From contig NC_091256.1 in NCBI RefSeq assembly GCF_042477335.2, forward strand, positions 19,558,501-19,622,500: a DNA stretch of 64,000 nucleotides. Reading direction: 5' to 3'. Shown here in pieces: positions 12,003 to 23,278 of the stretch (position 1 is its first letter; the number at the start of each line of letters is the position of its first letter). This DNA comes from Ovis canadensis (taxonomy: Eukaryota; Chordata; Mammalia; Artiodactyla; Bovidae). Both the position numbers and the translations under genes were made by a program. The notes under the pieces were generated by a model, which was not told the origin of the DNA, did not search any database, and was given only the letters and a program-made list of their open reading frames with translations.

Positions 12003-12523
12003 TTTATGACCAACCTAGATAGCATATTCAAAAGCAGAGACATTACTTTGCCAACAAAGGTCCATCTAGTCAAGGACATGGTTTTTCCAGTAGTCATGTA
12101 TGGATGTCAGAGTTGGACTGTGAAGAAAGCTGAGCGCCAAAGAATTGATGTTTTTGAACTGTGGTGTTGGAGAAGACTCTTGAGAGTCCCTTGGACTGCA
12201 CGAAGATCCAACCAGTCCATCCTAAAGGAGATCAGTCCTGGGTGTTCTTTGGAAGGAATGATGCTAAAGCTGAAACTCCAATACTTTGGCCACCAAATGC
12301 GAAGAGTTGATTCCTTGGAAAAGACTCTGATGCTGGGAGGGATTGGAGACTGGAGGAGAAGGGGGCGACAGAGAATGAGACGGTCGGATGACATCATTTT
12401 GACTCAGTGGACATGAATTTGCGCAAACTCCAGGAGATAGTGAAGGACAGGAAATTCTGGCTTGCTGCACTCTGTGGGGTTGCAGAGAATCAGATAAGAT
12501 TTAGCCCCTGAACAACCACAACA
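12003..12523 (+). mobile_element. BovB 3' portion, 5'-truncated
   Basis: Starts in the BovB region 'atgaccaacctagatagcat' and runs to an atypical terminus ('gcccctgaacaaccacaaca') instead of the usual gaactgaactga repeats, which suggests an older subfamily. The ORF2 C-terminal frame is open from about 11997 to 12416 but lacks the RT core. Confidence 0.92.
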
Positions 12524-13654
12524 ATATTATAAAATGTAATTTTCCTATGTTGGGCTTCCTAGAATTTGGATACAGTTCATATGTTTGAAAATGTTGTGGG
12601 TCATTTCATACCAATGGTTCCTATCACTTTTTTGTTTTTAATATAGCAAATATATTTAGTGGTCCCTCAACTTGACTTGAGATGCTACAATAAACTAATC
12701 TCCCTGAATATCATATCTTCTTCTAGACTTTAACACAATCTAACATGTGTTCATTTAACTCAGCTCTTTTAAGTCCAAGTTTAAGCTCATACATTTATCT
12801 GTACATTTTCTGCTGAATTACTCTTCATGTTCTTAAATTAACGCTGACTTGACTATATGACTGAATTATCAAATTTTAATGTTGAAAGTTAATCCTTCAT
12901 TTATAAAATCGGTAGTCATTCAATTTGGTATTATTTCAATTTATATTCAATTTGGTATTATTTTCATTATTATCTTAATTTATTTCTCAAGTTACTTGGC
13001 CTTTCCATAGTATTATAATAAAGATAGAGGCTTAACATTAGAATCCCTTTAAAATGTAAGCTCACAGTCTTTTACAAGTGGAACAAACTTCATATCTTTA
13101 CAGCAATGGTCTGTTGTATCAGTGATATGAACCTACCTCTTTCTTTTAATGACCTGAGAAAAGAGAGTTGAAGTGAAAGGAGTTTGAAGAGAGAGACGCT
13201 GCTTCCTTTGATGGACAGCTTGGCAGAAGGAGAGCAAAGTTAACAGTGCTACCCACTGATCCTGAAACACAAGCCATTTAAGTAGCACTGAAGGCTAGTG
13301 AATTGGAACCACCAGCTACATTACTTGTATAATTAAATTATGTAAAAGAATGTTGGAAACAACCATTTCAGCAAAATAGCATGCAATGTTATTGAACTAG
13401 TAGCAAAACACTTGTATGGGTGTTTTGATTAATCTTCCCTTTAATGTGATCATTTATTTTCACAATACAGAAAAAAAAAAATGCTTAAAAATTCAGGGGA
13501 AGACACAGGATAAACTTCCTAGTTCCAGTGTTAGTATTCTAACCTAATTTGTACAATAGATGTTCATTAAAATTTTGAGAAAGGAGGTGAAATTCTTTAA
13601 CTCAGAATGAGGTTAGTAAGATTCTTCCTTCATAATCTGATTTTTGCAATCTTA
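12524..13654. other. Unassigned sequence
   Basis: No gene or named repeat recognised. A short direct repeat of 'tcaatttggtattatttca' occurs at about 12920-12965. Confidence 0.35.
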
Positions 13655-13664
13655 TTTTGAAAAA

Positions 13665-14655
13665 TTTTTTTTTTTTAAATTTTTAGTTTTTTATTTTTTA
13701 AATTTTAAAATCTTTAATTCTTACATGCATTCCCAAACATGAACCCCCCTCCCACCTCCCTCCCCAGAACATCTTTCTGGGTCATCCCCATGCACCAGCC
13801 CCAAGCATGCTGCATCCTGCGTCAGACATAGACTGGCGATTCAATTCACATGATAGTATACATGTTAGAATGTCATTCTCCCAAATCATCCCACCCTCTC
13901 CCTCTCCCTCTGAGTCCAAAAGTCCATTATACACATCTGTGTCTCTTTCCCTGTCTTGCATACAGGGTCATCATTGCCATCTTCCTAAATTCCATATATA
14001 TGTGTTAGTATACTGTATTGGTGTTTTTCTTTCTGGCTTACTTCACTCTGTATAATCGGCTCCAGTTTCATCCATCTCATCAGAACTGATTCAAATGAAT
14101 TCTTTTTAATGGCTGAGTAATACTCCATTGTGTATATGTACCACAGCTTTCTTATCCATTCATCTGCTGATGGACATCTAGGTTGTTTCCATGTCCTGGC
14201 TATTATAAACAGTGCTGCGATGAACATTGGGGTACATGTGTCTCTTTCAATTCTGGTTTCCTCGGTGTGTATGCCCAGAAGTGGGATTGCTGGGTCATAA
14301 GGTAGTTCTATTTGCAATTTTTTAAGGAATTTCCACACTGTTCTCCATAGTGGCTGTACTAGTTTGCATTCCCACCAACAGTGTAGGAGGGTTCCCTTTT
14401 CTCCACACCCTCTCCAGCATTTATTGCTTGCAGATTTTTGGATCGCAGCCATTCTGACTGGTGTGAAGTGGTACCTCATTGTGGTTTTGATTTGCATTTC
14501 TCTAATAATGAGTGATGTTGAGCATCTTTTCATGTGTTTGTTAGCCATCCGTATGTCTTCTTTGGAGAAATGTCTATTTAGTTCTTTGGCCCATTTTTTG
14601 ATTGGGTCGTTTATTTTTCTGGAGTTGAGCTGCAGAAGTTGCTTGTATATTTTTG
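13665..14655 (-). mobile_element. Young ruminant L1 (L1-BT), 5'-truncated, with TSD
   Basis: A 1 kb minus-strand L1. The poly(A) appears as the T-run at about 13665-13730 and is followed by the 3' UTR. The C-terminal 187 residues of ORF2 are open without a stop (13985-14548), including [22 protein letters not shown] and MRWMKLEPI. It lacks RT and endonuclease, so it is inactive. The flanks carry ttttgaaaaatttt at 13655-13668 and 14651-14664; at least gaaaaatttt is the target-site duplication. The intact frame points to a recent insertion. Confidence 0.95.
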
Positions 14656-14728
14656 AAAAATTTTAATAGATTAATCTTTTAAAAATGCTATCTAACTGCT
14701 GTGACCTTTTGGAGTGACAAATTAGATA

Positions 14729-14808
14729 CTGGGTTGGCCAAAAAGTTTGTTTGGGTTTTTTGGAAGATCTTTTAGAAAAAAACTGAATGAAACTTTTGAT
14801 CAACCCAA
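14729..14808. mobile_element. Mariner-type MITE (80 bp)
   Basis: Begins ctgggttggccaaaaagttt and ends in the near-perfect inverse (aaacttttgatcaacccaa), flanked by TA on both sides (14727-14728 and 14809-14810). This is the structure of a deletion derivative of the ruminant Tc1/mariner element. It is a palindromic hairpin with no coding capacity. Confidence 0.88.
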
Positions 14809-15134
14809 TATGTTTTAATAATAGTTTTATTGACAATTATCATTTAGCAGGGAATTATTTTAATAGTTGCCTAAAACAAAATACGAGATAGATTTAATTC
14901 ATAAGTAGGAAAAAATGTTTTCAGGATGAATGTGGATTAACCTAGTGCTGTTCTTTGTAAGCGAAGTAGCAGATATTTCATTGCCCTTAGAAGCTGATGG
15001 AATGTACTATGTCTTACCTCATGTATTTAGAATTTTTTCATTTATTGGTGAAACAGGACTTTCTATACACAACTTTTCTATAATCTAGAATATGTTTTTC
15101 AGATACCCAATCTGAATTAGGGATACAACTCAGC
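14809..15134. other. Unassigned sequence
   Basis: Nothing recognised between the mariner MITE and the MIR. Confidence 0.35.
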
Positions 15135-15295
15135 AGTGTGAGTGTCTGGGTGTAAATCCAAGGTCAACAAGTTTTTGTTTAAAATTGGGAAAGTGAGTAA
15201 GCTCTCTTGGCCTCAGTTTTCTCATCTTTGAATTAGGCTGATAATACTACATTTTTACATGATTAAATAATATAATAATAGTACCAGGAGCTTAA
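15135..15295 (+). mobile_element. MIR SINE
   Basis: Contains the MIR core and LINE2-like tail order: 'agtaagctctcttggcctca', 'gttttctcatctttgaatta', then 'ctgataatactac' and 'gattaaataatata'. It is an ancient tRNA-derived SINE, about 160 bp retained. Confidence 0.85.
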
Positions 15296-16039
15296 AAACA
15301 TTTTTTGAATGCAGACATTCTGAAATGGCTGTGTTGGTGCTAGTCCTCATGTTTACTCATGGGATGAAATGATGTAATTTGAGACAGGCTGATGCTTAAT
15401 CAGATTTGTACATAAGACACTAACATCTGCATCCCCAGTGCAGCTCTGTGGACAGAGCATTCATTTCATCTCCATATAATTTTATTCTAGAAAGTAGAAG
15501 TATCTCCTCTGTAGGAAAATTGGTGGAAAACTATTATAAATAAAATTAGGCTTATTATTGCAAAATATTTGACAGTCATAGTTGCTGTTTTAAAATTATT
15601 TGAAGGTTACTTAGAATGTTATTTTAGTGAGAAAGAAATTTAGTGGATAGTGTAGATTATTTGCATCTCTAGGACATTTTATATTTAAATGCACCATATT
15701 TCTATATGATGCAAATTCAGCATTATGTTATGTGCCCTATAAAATAAAACAAATGAAGCCTAAATTACTGCATTTTGCAGAATCAGTACTTATAAAATGA
15801 TATCTAGGGAATTTCAATTCCACACACAAAGCAAAATGTAACATTAGCAATACTGTAACTCAAACTGTTGATTTGTTAGACTAGAGATGAGCAAGGTTCA
15901 TGAAAACATTAAGATGCCTAGAATTAATAAAATCTTTGAAAAGCCATTATCTCCTGCACTGCCAAGTTTTACTCTCGTATTAACTAATTCTCATATTTCA
16001 ACTGGTAAATACAATAGAGGAGTGATGGTAGCAGAGTTT
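15296..16039. other. Unassigned sequence
   Basis: No gene or named repeat recognised. Confidence 0.35.
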
Positions 16040-16352
16040 AGTGACGTGAAAGTCACTCAGTCATGTCCAACTCTTTGCGCTCCCATGGACATAGCCCATG
16101 GGATTCTCCAGGCCAGAATACTGGAGTGGGTAGCCTTTCCTTTTTCCAGGGGATCTTTCCAACCCAAGGATCAAACCCAGGTCTCCTGCATTGCAGGAAG
16201 ATTTTTTACCAGCGGAACCATCAGGGAAGCCCAAGAATACTGGAATGGATAGCCTATCACTTCTCCAGTAGATCTTCCCGATCTAGAAATTGAACCAGGG
16301 TCTCCTCCATTGCAGGTGGATTTTTTACAAGCTGAGATACCAGGGAAGCCCT
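16040..16352 (-). mobile_element. Dimeric Bov-tA SINE
   Basis: Read on its own strand it has a head-only monomer (16352 down to about 16233) ending '..cagtattctt'. This is fused directly to a complete Bov-tA starting 'gggcttccct' (about 16232 down to 16040). The same junction is seen at 28653-28950, so this is a subfamily structure and not a chance tandem. Confidence 0.88.
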
Positions 16353-17705
16353 GGAAGAAATTAAAATAGCCGTTTCAAATCCTTTGTCCAAAACTAGCTT
16401 TCTAGAAAGGTTTATTATAACAATTCCAACTTTAAAACAATTCCTATCCTACTTAGCAATGTTGTATCCTCTGAAAAACAGCAATATTGGAATGAAAAAG
16501 ACTCCTATAATAATGCTAGTAGTGAAGGAGTAGCTTTCTCTAATGTGAGACTAAATAGTTCTGAGGAAAAAGGAGAGGCAAAATCCCTTAAGAAGTTATC
16601 ATCAGGGCACAAAACATAGCAGAAGTCATATAGTCACTTGATTTGGAATCAATGAATTTTCAAGTATCAGAATGTCCCAGTGTGGTGACTGCTAGGGTAT
16701 TTAAAGTTGTTCCACTGTAGCAAATTACAACTTTTAATTTTACAATAAAATGGCACTAAGGACAATAGTTATCCAGATTCAGATTAACAAGGTATCTTCT
16801 AGGTGGAAGGCAACTGGACTCAAAAAATCCACCATAGTCAAAGGCATTTACACAACCAAAATTGCCAAGAAGATGGTATCTGTGTCTGTCAAGTTTCAAT
16901 CTGAAGTTTGAACATGGAAAATTTAATATAAATATGAATTAGTAAAAGGAAAACTGAATGGGGCATATAATTATAGTAAGGGATATAGTAAAGATACATG
17001 AAGAAAGTGACCATTATCTCGGGGCTGATGAAGAGTGGATAAAGAAAAAATTAAGTGCTTAGAAGATTCCCCATATCCTCCCAGAACTAAGATTCTGACC
17101 TTGTTGGAGAGGAATGCAGACTGCTGTTGAGAAAGAAATTCCCGAGTGCTGAATCATGTCTGGTCAAGAGGAGCAGGCTGCTGCTGGTGGATCAACTTGC
17201 TGTCAAGCGTGGCAGTCTGAAGCTAAGTCATGGGAACAGCTCACATGGTAAAGAAATTCTCCAGATGCTGTTGTAGATACAGGTTCAATTGTGTTGGAAC
17301 TGGTTCATAGGAAAAGTGTCCTAGGTGGTTGAGAAACTCACTGGAAGACAGATTGGACTTGGGCCAAGGATGAGTTGTGTTCTGGATAGGGCATGTGGGC
17401 TAGAGCTGTTCCAAAGGAATGGTCTGCCACGTAGGCCAAGAGAAACACTCGTGCATATGCTTCAGGTGGAAGTAGCCTGCAAGAACCACTAAGACAATTG
17501 TTACTGGCCTCTGGCACACTGAGTGACAGCCATGCTGGAGAAGAAAACCAGCCCAAGACCCAGAGGACATGTCTTTCCTCTTGCCATAGTCTCACAACAT
17601 CATTCCAGGGACCTCTATTGGCACAGCTTCTATTGTACTGTCTGGCAAAGGAGAAATTAAACTTGGGGCACAGCATTGGTATTACCATCAAGAGCACAAA
17701 ACACA
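16353..17705. other. Unassigned sequence, less AT-rich at its 3' half
   Basis: No named repeat. From about 17030 to 17705 the base composition is more balanced than the surroundings. A 122-codon minus-strand frame lies at 17338-17706, but it has no recognised domain, no start context and no neighbours that support a gene. It could be the 3' UTR of an old LINE; I cannot assign it. Confidence 0.35.
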
Positions 17706-19535
17706 CCTGTTAGTTTCAGGTGTACACCAAAGTAATTATATATATATACATATATATACATATATATACATATATATGTATATATATATTCTTTTTTTAC
17801 ATTTATATCATGTTATAGGTTATTGCATATTATTAGGATAGTTCCCTTTGCTATATAGTAGGTTCATATTGTTTATTTTATGTATAGTTGCATGCATCTG
17901 TTAATCCCAAACTTACTAATTTACCCTTCTCCCACCTTTGCCCTTTGGTAACCATAAATTTGTTGTCTATGCCTGTGATTCTCTTTCTCTTTTATAAATA
18001 AGTGGATTTATATAATTTTTAGATGAAATATATAAGATAAATTATATGAAATTTGTCTTGTCTGATTTACTTCCTTAGTATAATAATCTCTAGGTCTATT
18101 CATGTTGCTATAAATGGCATTATTTCATTCTTTTTAACGGCTAGGTAGTATTCTATTGGGTATATGTAGCTGATATTAATTTTTCTTTCATTTACTGATG
18201 GATTGCTGCTATGTTTTAGGTATTATAAATGTAAATGATGCTGCATGAATATTGAAATGCATAGTATCTTTTTGAATTATGATTTTCTCTGATCTATGCC
18301 TAGAAGTTAGGTTGCTGGATCATATGGTAACTCTATTTTTTGCTTTTTAAGAATATTCCATACAGGTTTCCATAGCGGCTGCACCAATTTACATTCCCAC
18401 CAAAAAGGAGGGCTCCTTTTTCTCCACACCCTCTTCCATATTTGCTATTTGTAGATTTTTGGTTATGGTCATTTCGACTGGTGTGGGGTGATACTTCATT
18501 GCAGTTTTGATTTGTATTTCTCTGATAATTAGTGGTGTTTAGCATTTTCATGTGCCTTTTGGTGATCTGTATGTCTTCTTTGGAGAAATATATATTTAGA
18601 TCTTCTGCCCACTTTTCAATTTTGTTGTTCATCTTGTTTTTTTGCTTTGTTTAAATTTTGAGCTGCTGAGCTGTTTTGTATATTTTGGAAATAAAACCCT
18701 GTCAATTGCTCCACCTGCAAGCATTTTCTCCCAGTCTGAAGGTTGTCATTTTATTGATGTTTCCCTTTCCTGTGGAAAAGCTTTAAGTTTAATTAGGTCT
18801 CATTTGTTTATTTTTGTTTTTATTTCCCCTATTTTGGAAGATAGATTCAAAAAGATACTGTTGCAATGTATGTTAAAGAGTGGTCTGCCTATGTTTGCCT
18901 CTAGTTTTATAGTATCCATCCTAATATTTAGATCTTTTATGCATTTTGAGTTTGTCTTTGTGTGTAATGTTTTAGAATATTCTAATGTCATTTTCTTACA
19001 TGTAGTTTTCCAGTTTTCCTGGTATCACTTATCAGAGACACTGTCTTTTCTCCACTGTATATTCCTGCTTCCTCTGTCATAGATTAATTGAGCATAGGTG
19101 TGTAGGTTTATTTCTGGGCTTTCTGGCCAGTTTCATTGATGTGTATTTCTGCTTTGTGGCCTGAAACATACTGTTTTGATAACTGTAGGCATATAGTATA
19201 GTCTGAAGTCAGAAAGCTTTATTCTTCCATTTCTGTTTTTCTTAAGATTATTTGGGCTATTTGGGACATTTTGTGTTCATGTATAAGTTTAAAAAAAATA
19301 CATGTAGTGCTTTGAAAAATACCATTGGCAATTTGACAGAGATTGCATTGAATCTTTGGAGATTACTCTGGGTAATTCAGTCATTTTCACAGTATTTATT
19401 CTTCCAATCCAAGAGCACAGTGAATTTTTACATCTGTTTGTGTTGTCTTTGGATTCTTTCATCAGTGTCATAGTTTTCAGAGCACAGGTCTTTTGCATAG
19501 GTTTATTCCTTTGTGTTTTATTCTCAGTATACACC
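17706..19535 (-). mobile_element. Long L1 fragment (3' UTR and ORF2 3' half)
   Basis: About 1.8 kb of the complement of an artiodactyl L1: 3' UTR start ('tagtttcaggtgtacacc'), an AT microsatellite at about 17736-17790, then ORF2 in reverse order up to the RT-proximal region ('ctttattcttccatttctg', 'aatttgacagagattgcatt'). Many frameshifts. Plus-strand open frames over it (for example 18642-19082, 146 codons) are antisense artefacts. Confidence 0.88.
17736..17790. repeat. (TATATACA)n-like simple repeat
   Basis: Alternating TA with periodic C, inside the 3' UTR complement of the L1 at 17706-19535. A similar patch lies in the L1 at 29622-29668. Confidence 0.9.
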
Positions 19536-19539
19536 TTCC

Positions 19540-19995
19540 AAGAGTGGAGTATCTTTCTCTCAGTATCTTTAATTGAGCTCCTGCAATTAAATCCCAGTGG
19601 CCTTCAAAGCCAAATGTTCTGGAAGCTTCTCCTCCCAATGCCAGACAGCCTGGCTGGGGGGCCTGCCACAGGGCTCAGAACTCTCACTCCCATGGGAGAA
19701 CTTCTGTGACATAATTGTTCTTCAGTCTGTGGGTAGCCCACCTGGGGGGTATTGGATTTGATTATATCGTGAGTATGATCCCTCTCTAATCTTGTTGTGG
19801 TTTCTTCTTTGCCTGTAGATGTAGCATATCTCTTTTTAAATTTTTTAATATAAATTTATTTATTTTAATTGGACTAGATGTAGCATATCTCTTTTGGTAG
19901 GTTCCATTCTTTTTTACTGATGTTCATTCAGCAGTTAGGTGTGATTTTGGTTTTCTCATGGAGGAGTGAGTTCAAGGTCCTTCTACTTCACCATA
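19540..19995 (-). mobile_element. LINE 5'-end module adjoining L1
   Basis: Sequence of the kind found at the 5' end of the full-length BovB at 55550-56140. Shared landmarks in the same order are 'attaaatcccagtggcc', 'ataattgttcttcagtctgt', 'ttcagcagttaggtgtgatt' and the final 'ccttctacttcacca'. It carries a tiny L1 insert at 19837-19874. I infer that it is the 5' UTR of an artiodactyl LINE on the minus strand, next to L1 ORF2 sequence. Confidence 0.6.
19837..19874 (-). mobile_element. 38-bp L1 3' tail insertion with TSD
   Basis: Only the last bases of a ruminant L1 (complement: 'ataaatttatttattttaat') with a short A-tail. It is bounded by a perfect direct repeat tagatgtagcatatctcttt (19816-19835 and 19875-19894, one more T matching on each side). 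Confidence 0.88.
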
Positions 19996-20019
19996 TCTTC
20001 TCAAGTCCTACATATACTT

Positions 20020-21960
20020 CTTGACCCATGGATTAAGGTTACAATAGGAAGAGCAAAGTGAGGACCTGGCCACTGCTTAACACCCTGTAACCCTATCCTC
20101 AAGATAGAAAATAAAAAGGTAGTCTGTTTCTGAATGACTGAAGAAACTAAAGTCACTGTCATATACTCAAAGGATTCCAGAGTGGTGGTCTCCATTCAAT
20201 TCTTCTACCCAGGGTCTTAATAAAACTTATACAGCATGGCAAAAATCAGTGGACTGTTGTAAACCTAACAACGATATGGCCTTTACAGAAGCCATCCTGC
20301 TGCTCTGGTGTATTTACTGGTACAGAGCAGTACTGTCACAAGGATTTACTTTGTGCCAATTCCTTTCTTTGAAATTTATGTTAGAGTTAGTATTCCTTTA
20401 TACAGTAAGGCCAACAGTACATTTTCACTGTATTGCCTCAGGACTATGATAATTCTCTCACTCATAATTGAAATATTACCTATAGAAAACTTGGTCATAA
20501 ATTTTTTTTTGAGAAAGTCCAAACTCCATGTGACTTCTCTTTGCCTACATTCTCCCTGAATATATACCAAAGACCTCCCTTGACCTTTGACCAACTGAAA
20601 GAAGGGAAAAACAATTTTAGTCCAAATGTTAATTCATGATGAATGGATGCTCTGCCTTGGCAGTAATCGGAAATGAGTTGCTCCATATTACTCATATCAG
20701 GGTAATTCTGAAGCACTGAGGTGGTGGACAATTCTCCAAGGAGATACAACATTTGCTAAACTTGGTGATCTACTTTCTATGGAAGAAATGTGGCCTGGAA
20801 CTCATAAGAACTAACTTATGTGCAAAGATAAATGTGGACATTTGTCTATCACCTTATAAAAACAAATCTGGAAGACTGATGTTGGGTAGGTCTGACAGAT
20901 ACATAAGTGGATTTATGTTAGTGAAAACAAAGTAAATTAAATTTTGTTTCATGTAAAGTTGAAGGGAAAGCAGCTTGAACCACAGAGGAGCTATTTAACC
21001 ACTGCATAAAAATGATACTTGCTGGGGAATTAAATAGCTTCTCTCCTGTACCACCTGAGTAATTTGACAGTGAGTCCATAGACAGGGTGGACAGTGTGAC
21101 ACGAAGGATTATGCAGTTTTAAAATGAAATCATTCTCACCAAGTCATCTAGCTGTGGATACCCATGAACGTACAACCTGCCAGCAGAAAAGAAAGATGTT
21201 GAGCCCTTGATATTTCAAAGGGACCACTGCTTGCTACATGAAGGTTAGTCAATTTCATTAGATGTTTTATATTTTGAGTGGTCATTTTTGCCAGAATTAA
21301 TGCATATTCCCAACAGAAGGATGCCTTCTCTGATATCTCTATAGCATCATTGTCTAAGTGCTTACAGAAAATATTAATCTGTGAACATGATATAAAAACA
21401 ACATTAATTCAGACCAAAGGGCATATTTTATACAAAATAGTTCATGCAGTGGGCTTAGAAATTACTAATCATCCCATACACTCTATCAGTGAGAAACAAC
21501 CAGACTGATAGAAGAGTCTCAGGCACATGTAAGTGTTAGGGCAAACCTCTTAGATAGATCAATGCTGCCTTCCAGGAAACAGAGCATGTATTGAATCATT
21601 TGTCAAAATATAGTAGCATGTTCCAGCAGCTACATTAAATGGATCATTGAGCTGACAGATTTAAGCGGGACAACACATGTGTTCATAATACCCACTGAGT
21701 CCCTTGAACTTTTGTTTTTCTTCCCTGCAGCTTTAAGTCTGCTAGAAAAGATGTCCTAATTTTCAAGAAGAAAATACTTCTGCCCAGGAACATATTAATA
21801 GCAATGCTGAACTGGAAGCTACAAATAACAATCACCTTCTTAGTGCTCCCCATGCAGTTTGAAGTACTGGCTAAGGGTAAAGGACTCTAGAATGGGTAGT
21901 GATGTGATGAAGTGGTTTCAGCAGTAGAGGCTATAACTTTTGTTAATTTTTTAAATTAAC
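20020..21960 (+). mobile_element. Decayed ERVL provirus, pol region
   Basis: A heavily deleted, plus-strand class III endogenous retrovirus. Landmarks fall in pol order: an RT-like stretch with LPQ at about 20415-20465, an RNase H-side stretch near 20585-20630, an integrase zinc-finger-side stretch with 'acctgccagcagaaaagaaa' at about 21173, and an integrase C-terminal stretch ending at about 21895 (residues EVLAKGKG then stop). Every domain is interrupted by stops and deletions. No env-like region is seen, in keeping with ERVL. Non-functional. Confidence 0.7.
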
Positions 21961-22915
21961 ATTCTTTCTTAAGTGCGCTGAGAGATAGAGATTGATCTTC
22001 ACAGAAACTTGATTTGATTTAACATATAATTTCACAATTGGTAAAGAAGTGTCCCAAAAGTGGTGTCTCATTTTGCAGTAGGGAATCCAGCAGAAAGGTA
22101 CCATGAGATCTGAATACCACAAGGAATGAACTATATCAGACATGCCTGTATTGTATCCTGTTTCCTAAACTGTACCTGTCTCCTTAGCTCTTGGAACTTA
22201 CATGGAGACCAAGGATCTATCTGCCAATGCAGATATCCAGAGTCTTGGAACCCTGTAATTAATTTTGAACTCACATATAGCACTATTTTTTTCAGAGAAG
22301 GGTACTGAAATGCCATGTGGTGGTGATGGTTTCGTGGCTAAATCACGTCCGAATATTGAGACCCCATGGACTGTAGCCTGCCGTGCTTCTCTGTCCATGG
22401 GATTTCTCAGGCAAAAAGAAGGGTTGTTATTTCTTTCTCCAGGGGAGCTTCCTGACCCAAGGATCAACCCCAAATCTCTTACCAATTGAGCCACCAGGGA
22501 AGCAAGCCCCTGAGATACCACAGCAGTATCTTGCCAAAGGGGTAAGACAACACTCCTCAAAAGTGTGAAGCTTATTCTTCATAGGGCAAAATTTCACCAA
22601 TGAGTGACAGGTAGCAACACAGTATCAGAGAAGAATATCTTCTCCATCCTATCCTTTAATGAATGAATCCAAAGCATAACTTCAATAGTTTCAGTAGAGA
22701 CTGCCCAAAGCCACCTTACATGGTCAGGGACCAGTCATTGCTCTTCCTAAAGTGACAGTCAACTGAATAACATACCACTGGAGATTTATTTTCTTTCCTG
22801 GCCTCATAACGCTTCTCTTCTCTCTTACTCTGCCCTGGAATTGCACCTGGTTAAGTATTACTGCTAAGGTTTACTCAGATTCTGTTTTCTAGAGAACATG
22901 AACTAAGACATAAGA
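21961..22915 (+). mobile_element. Possible ERVL 3' LTR (MLT2-like), split by SINE
   Basis: Follows the ERVL pol relic directly. The last part (22510-22915) ends in 'agagaacatgaactaagaca', similar to the end of MLT2-type LTRs. The Bov-tA at 22322-22505 interrupts it. The assignment rests mainly on position and is tentative. Confidence 0.4.
22322..22505 (-). mobile_element. Bov-tA SINE
   Basis: Complement of Bov-tA with the tail at about 22330 ('ttcgtggctaaatcacgtcc') and the head ending 'ccaccagggaagc' at about 22502. The head has an internal deletion: the part between 'ggatcaacccc' and 'tcttaccaattgagcc' is shortened. Confidence 0.88.
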
Positions 22916-23042
22916 AAATATTCTAGATGGTAACAATCCCATCTCAATGTACTTGTATATTACATCATCATATTATATGCTTTAATACAAATTACCAATT
23001 ATAACTCAATAATAAATAATTTTTTAAAACTTACTTAAAATT

Positions 23043-23245
23043 GGTGGTTCAGATATTTAAAAATCTGCCTGCAACAAGGGAGACATAAGTTTGATCCCTG
23101 GGTAGGGAAGATCCCCTGGAGAATGAAGTGGCAACCCATTCCAGTACTCTTGCCTGGAGAATTCCATGGACAGGGGAGCCTGATGGGTTACAGCTCATAG
23201 GGTTGCAATGCATCAGACATGACAGAGTGGTTAACACTTTCACAA
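23043..23245 (+). mobile_element. Bov-tA SINE
   Basis: Plus-strand Bov-tA: a diverged tRNA-like head ('ggtggttcagatatttaaaa'), the body 'gggaagatcccctggagaat', and a tail to 'agacatgacagagtgg'. Confidence 0.9.
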
Positions 23246-23278
23246 CCTTAAATTAACTTGCTTTATTTAGAGGAAAAA

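Noticed and set aside
13985..14548. 187-codon minus-strand open frame
   Set aside because: A real coding remnant, but it is the C-terminus of L1 ORF2 in a 5'-truncated insertion, so it is listed as L1 and not as a host gene.
17338..17706. 122-codon minus-strand open frame with Trp and Cys
   Set aside because: No domain, no splice or promoter context and no supporting neighbour. Left as unassigned sequence.
17736..17790. Alternating tandem TA/CA patch as a possible CRISPR-like or satellite array
   Set aside because: It is a simple repeat inside an L1 3' UTR; there are no spacers.
18642..19082. 146-codon plus-strand open frame
   Set aside because: Antisense to L1 ORF2; rich in Leu, Phe and Ser as expected from the complement of an A-rich strand.
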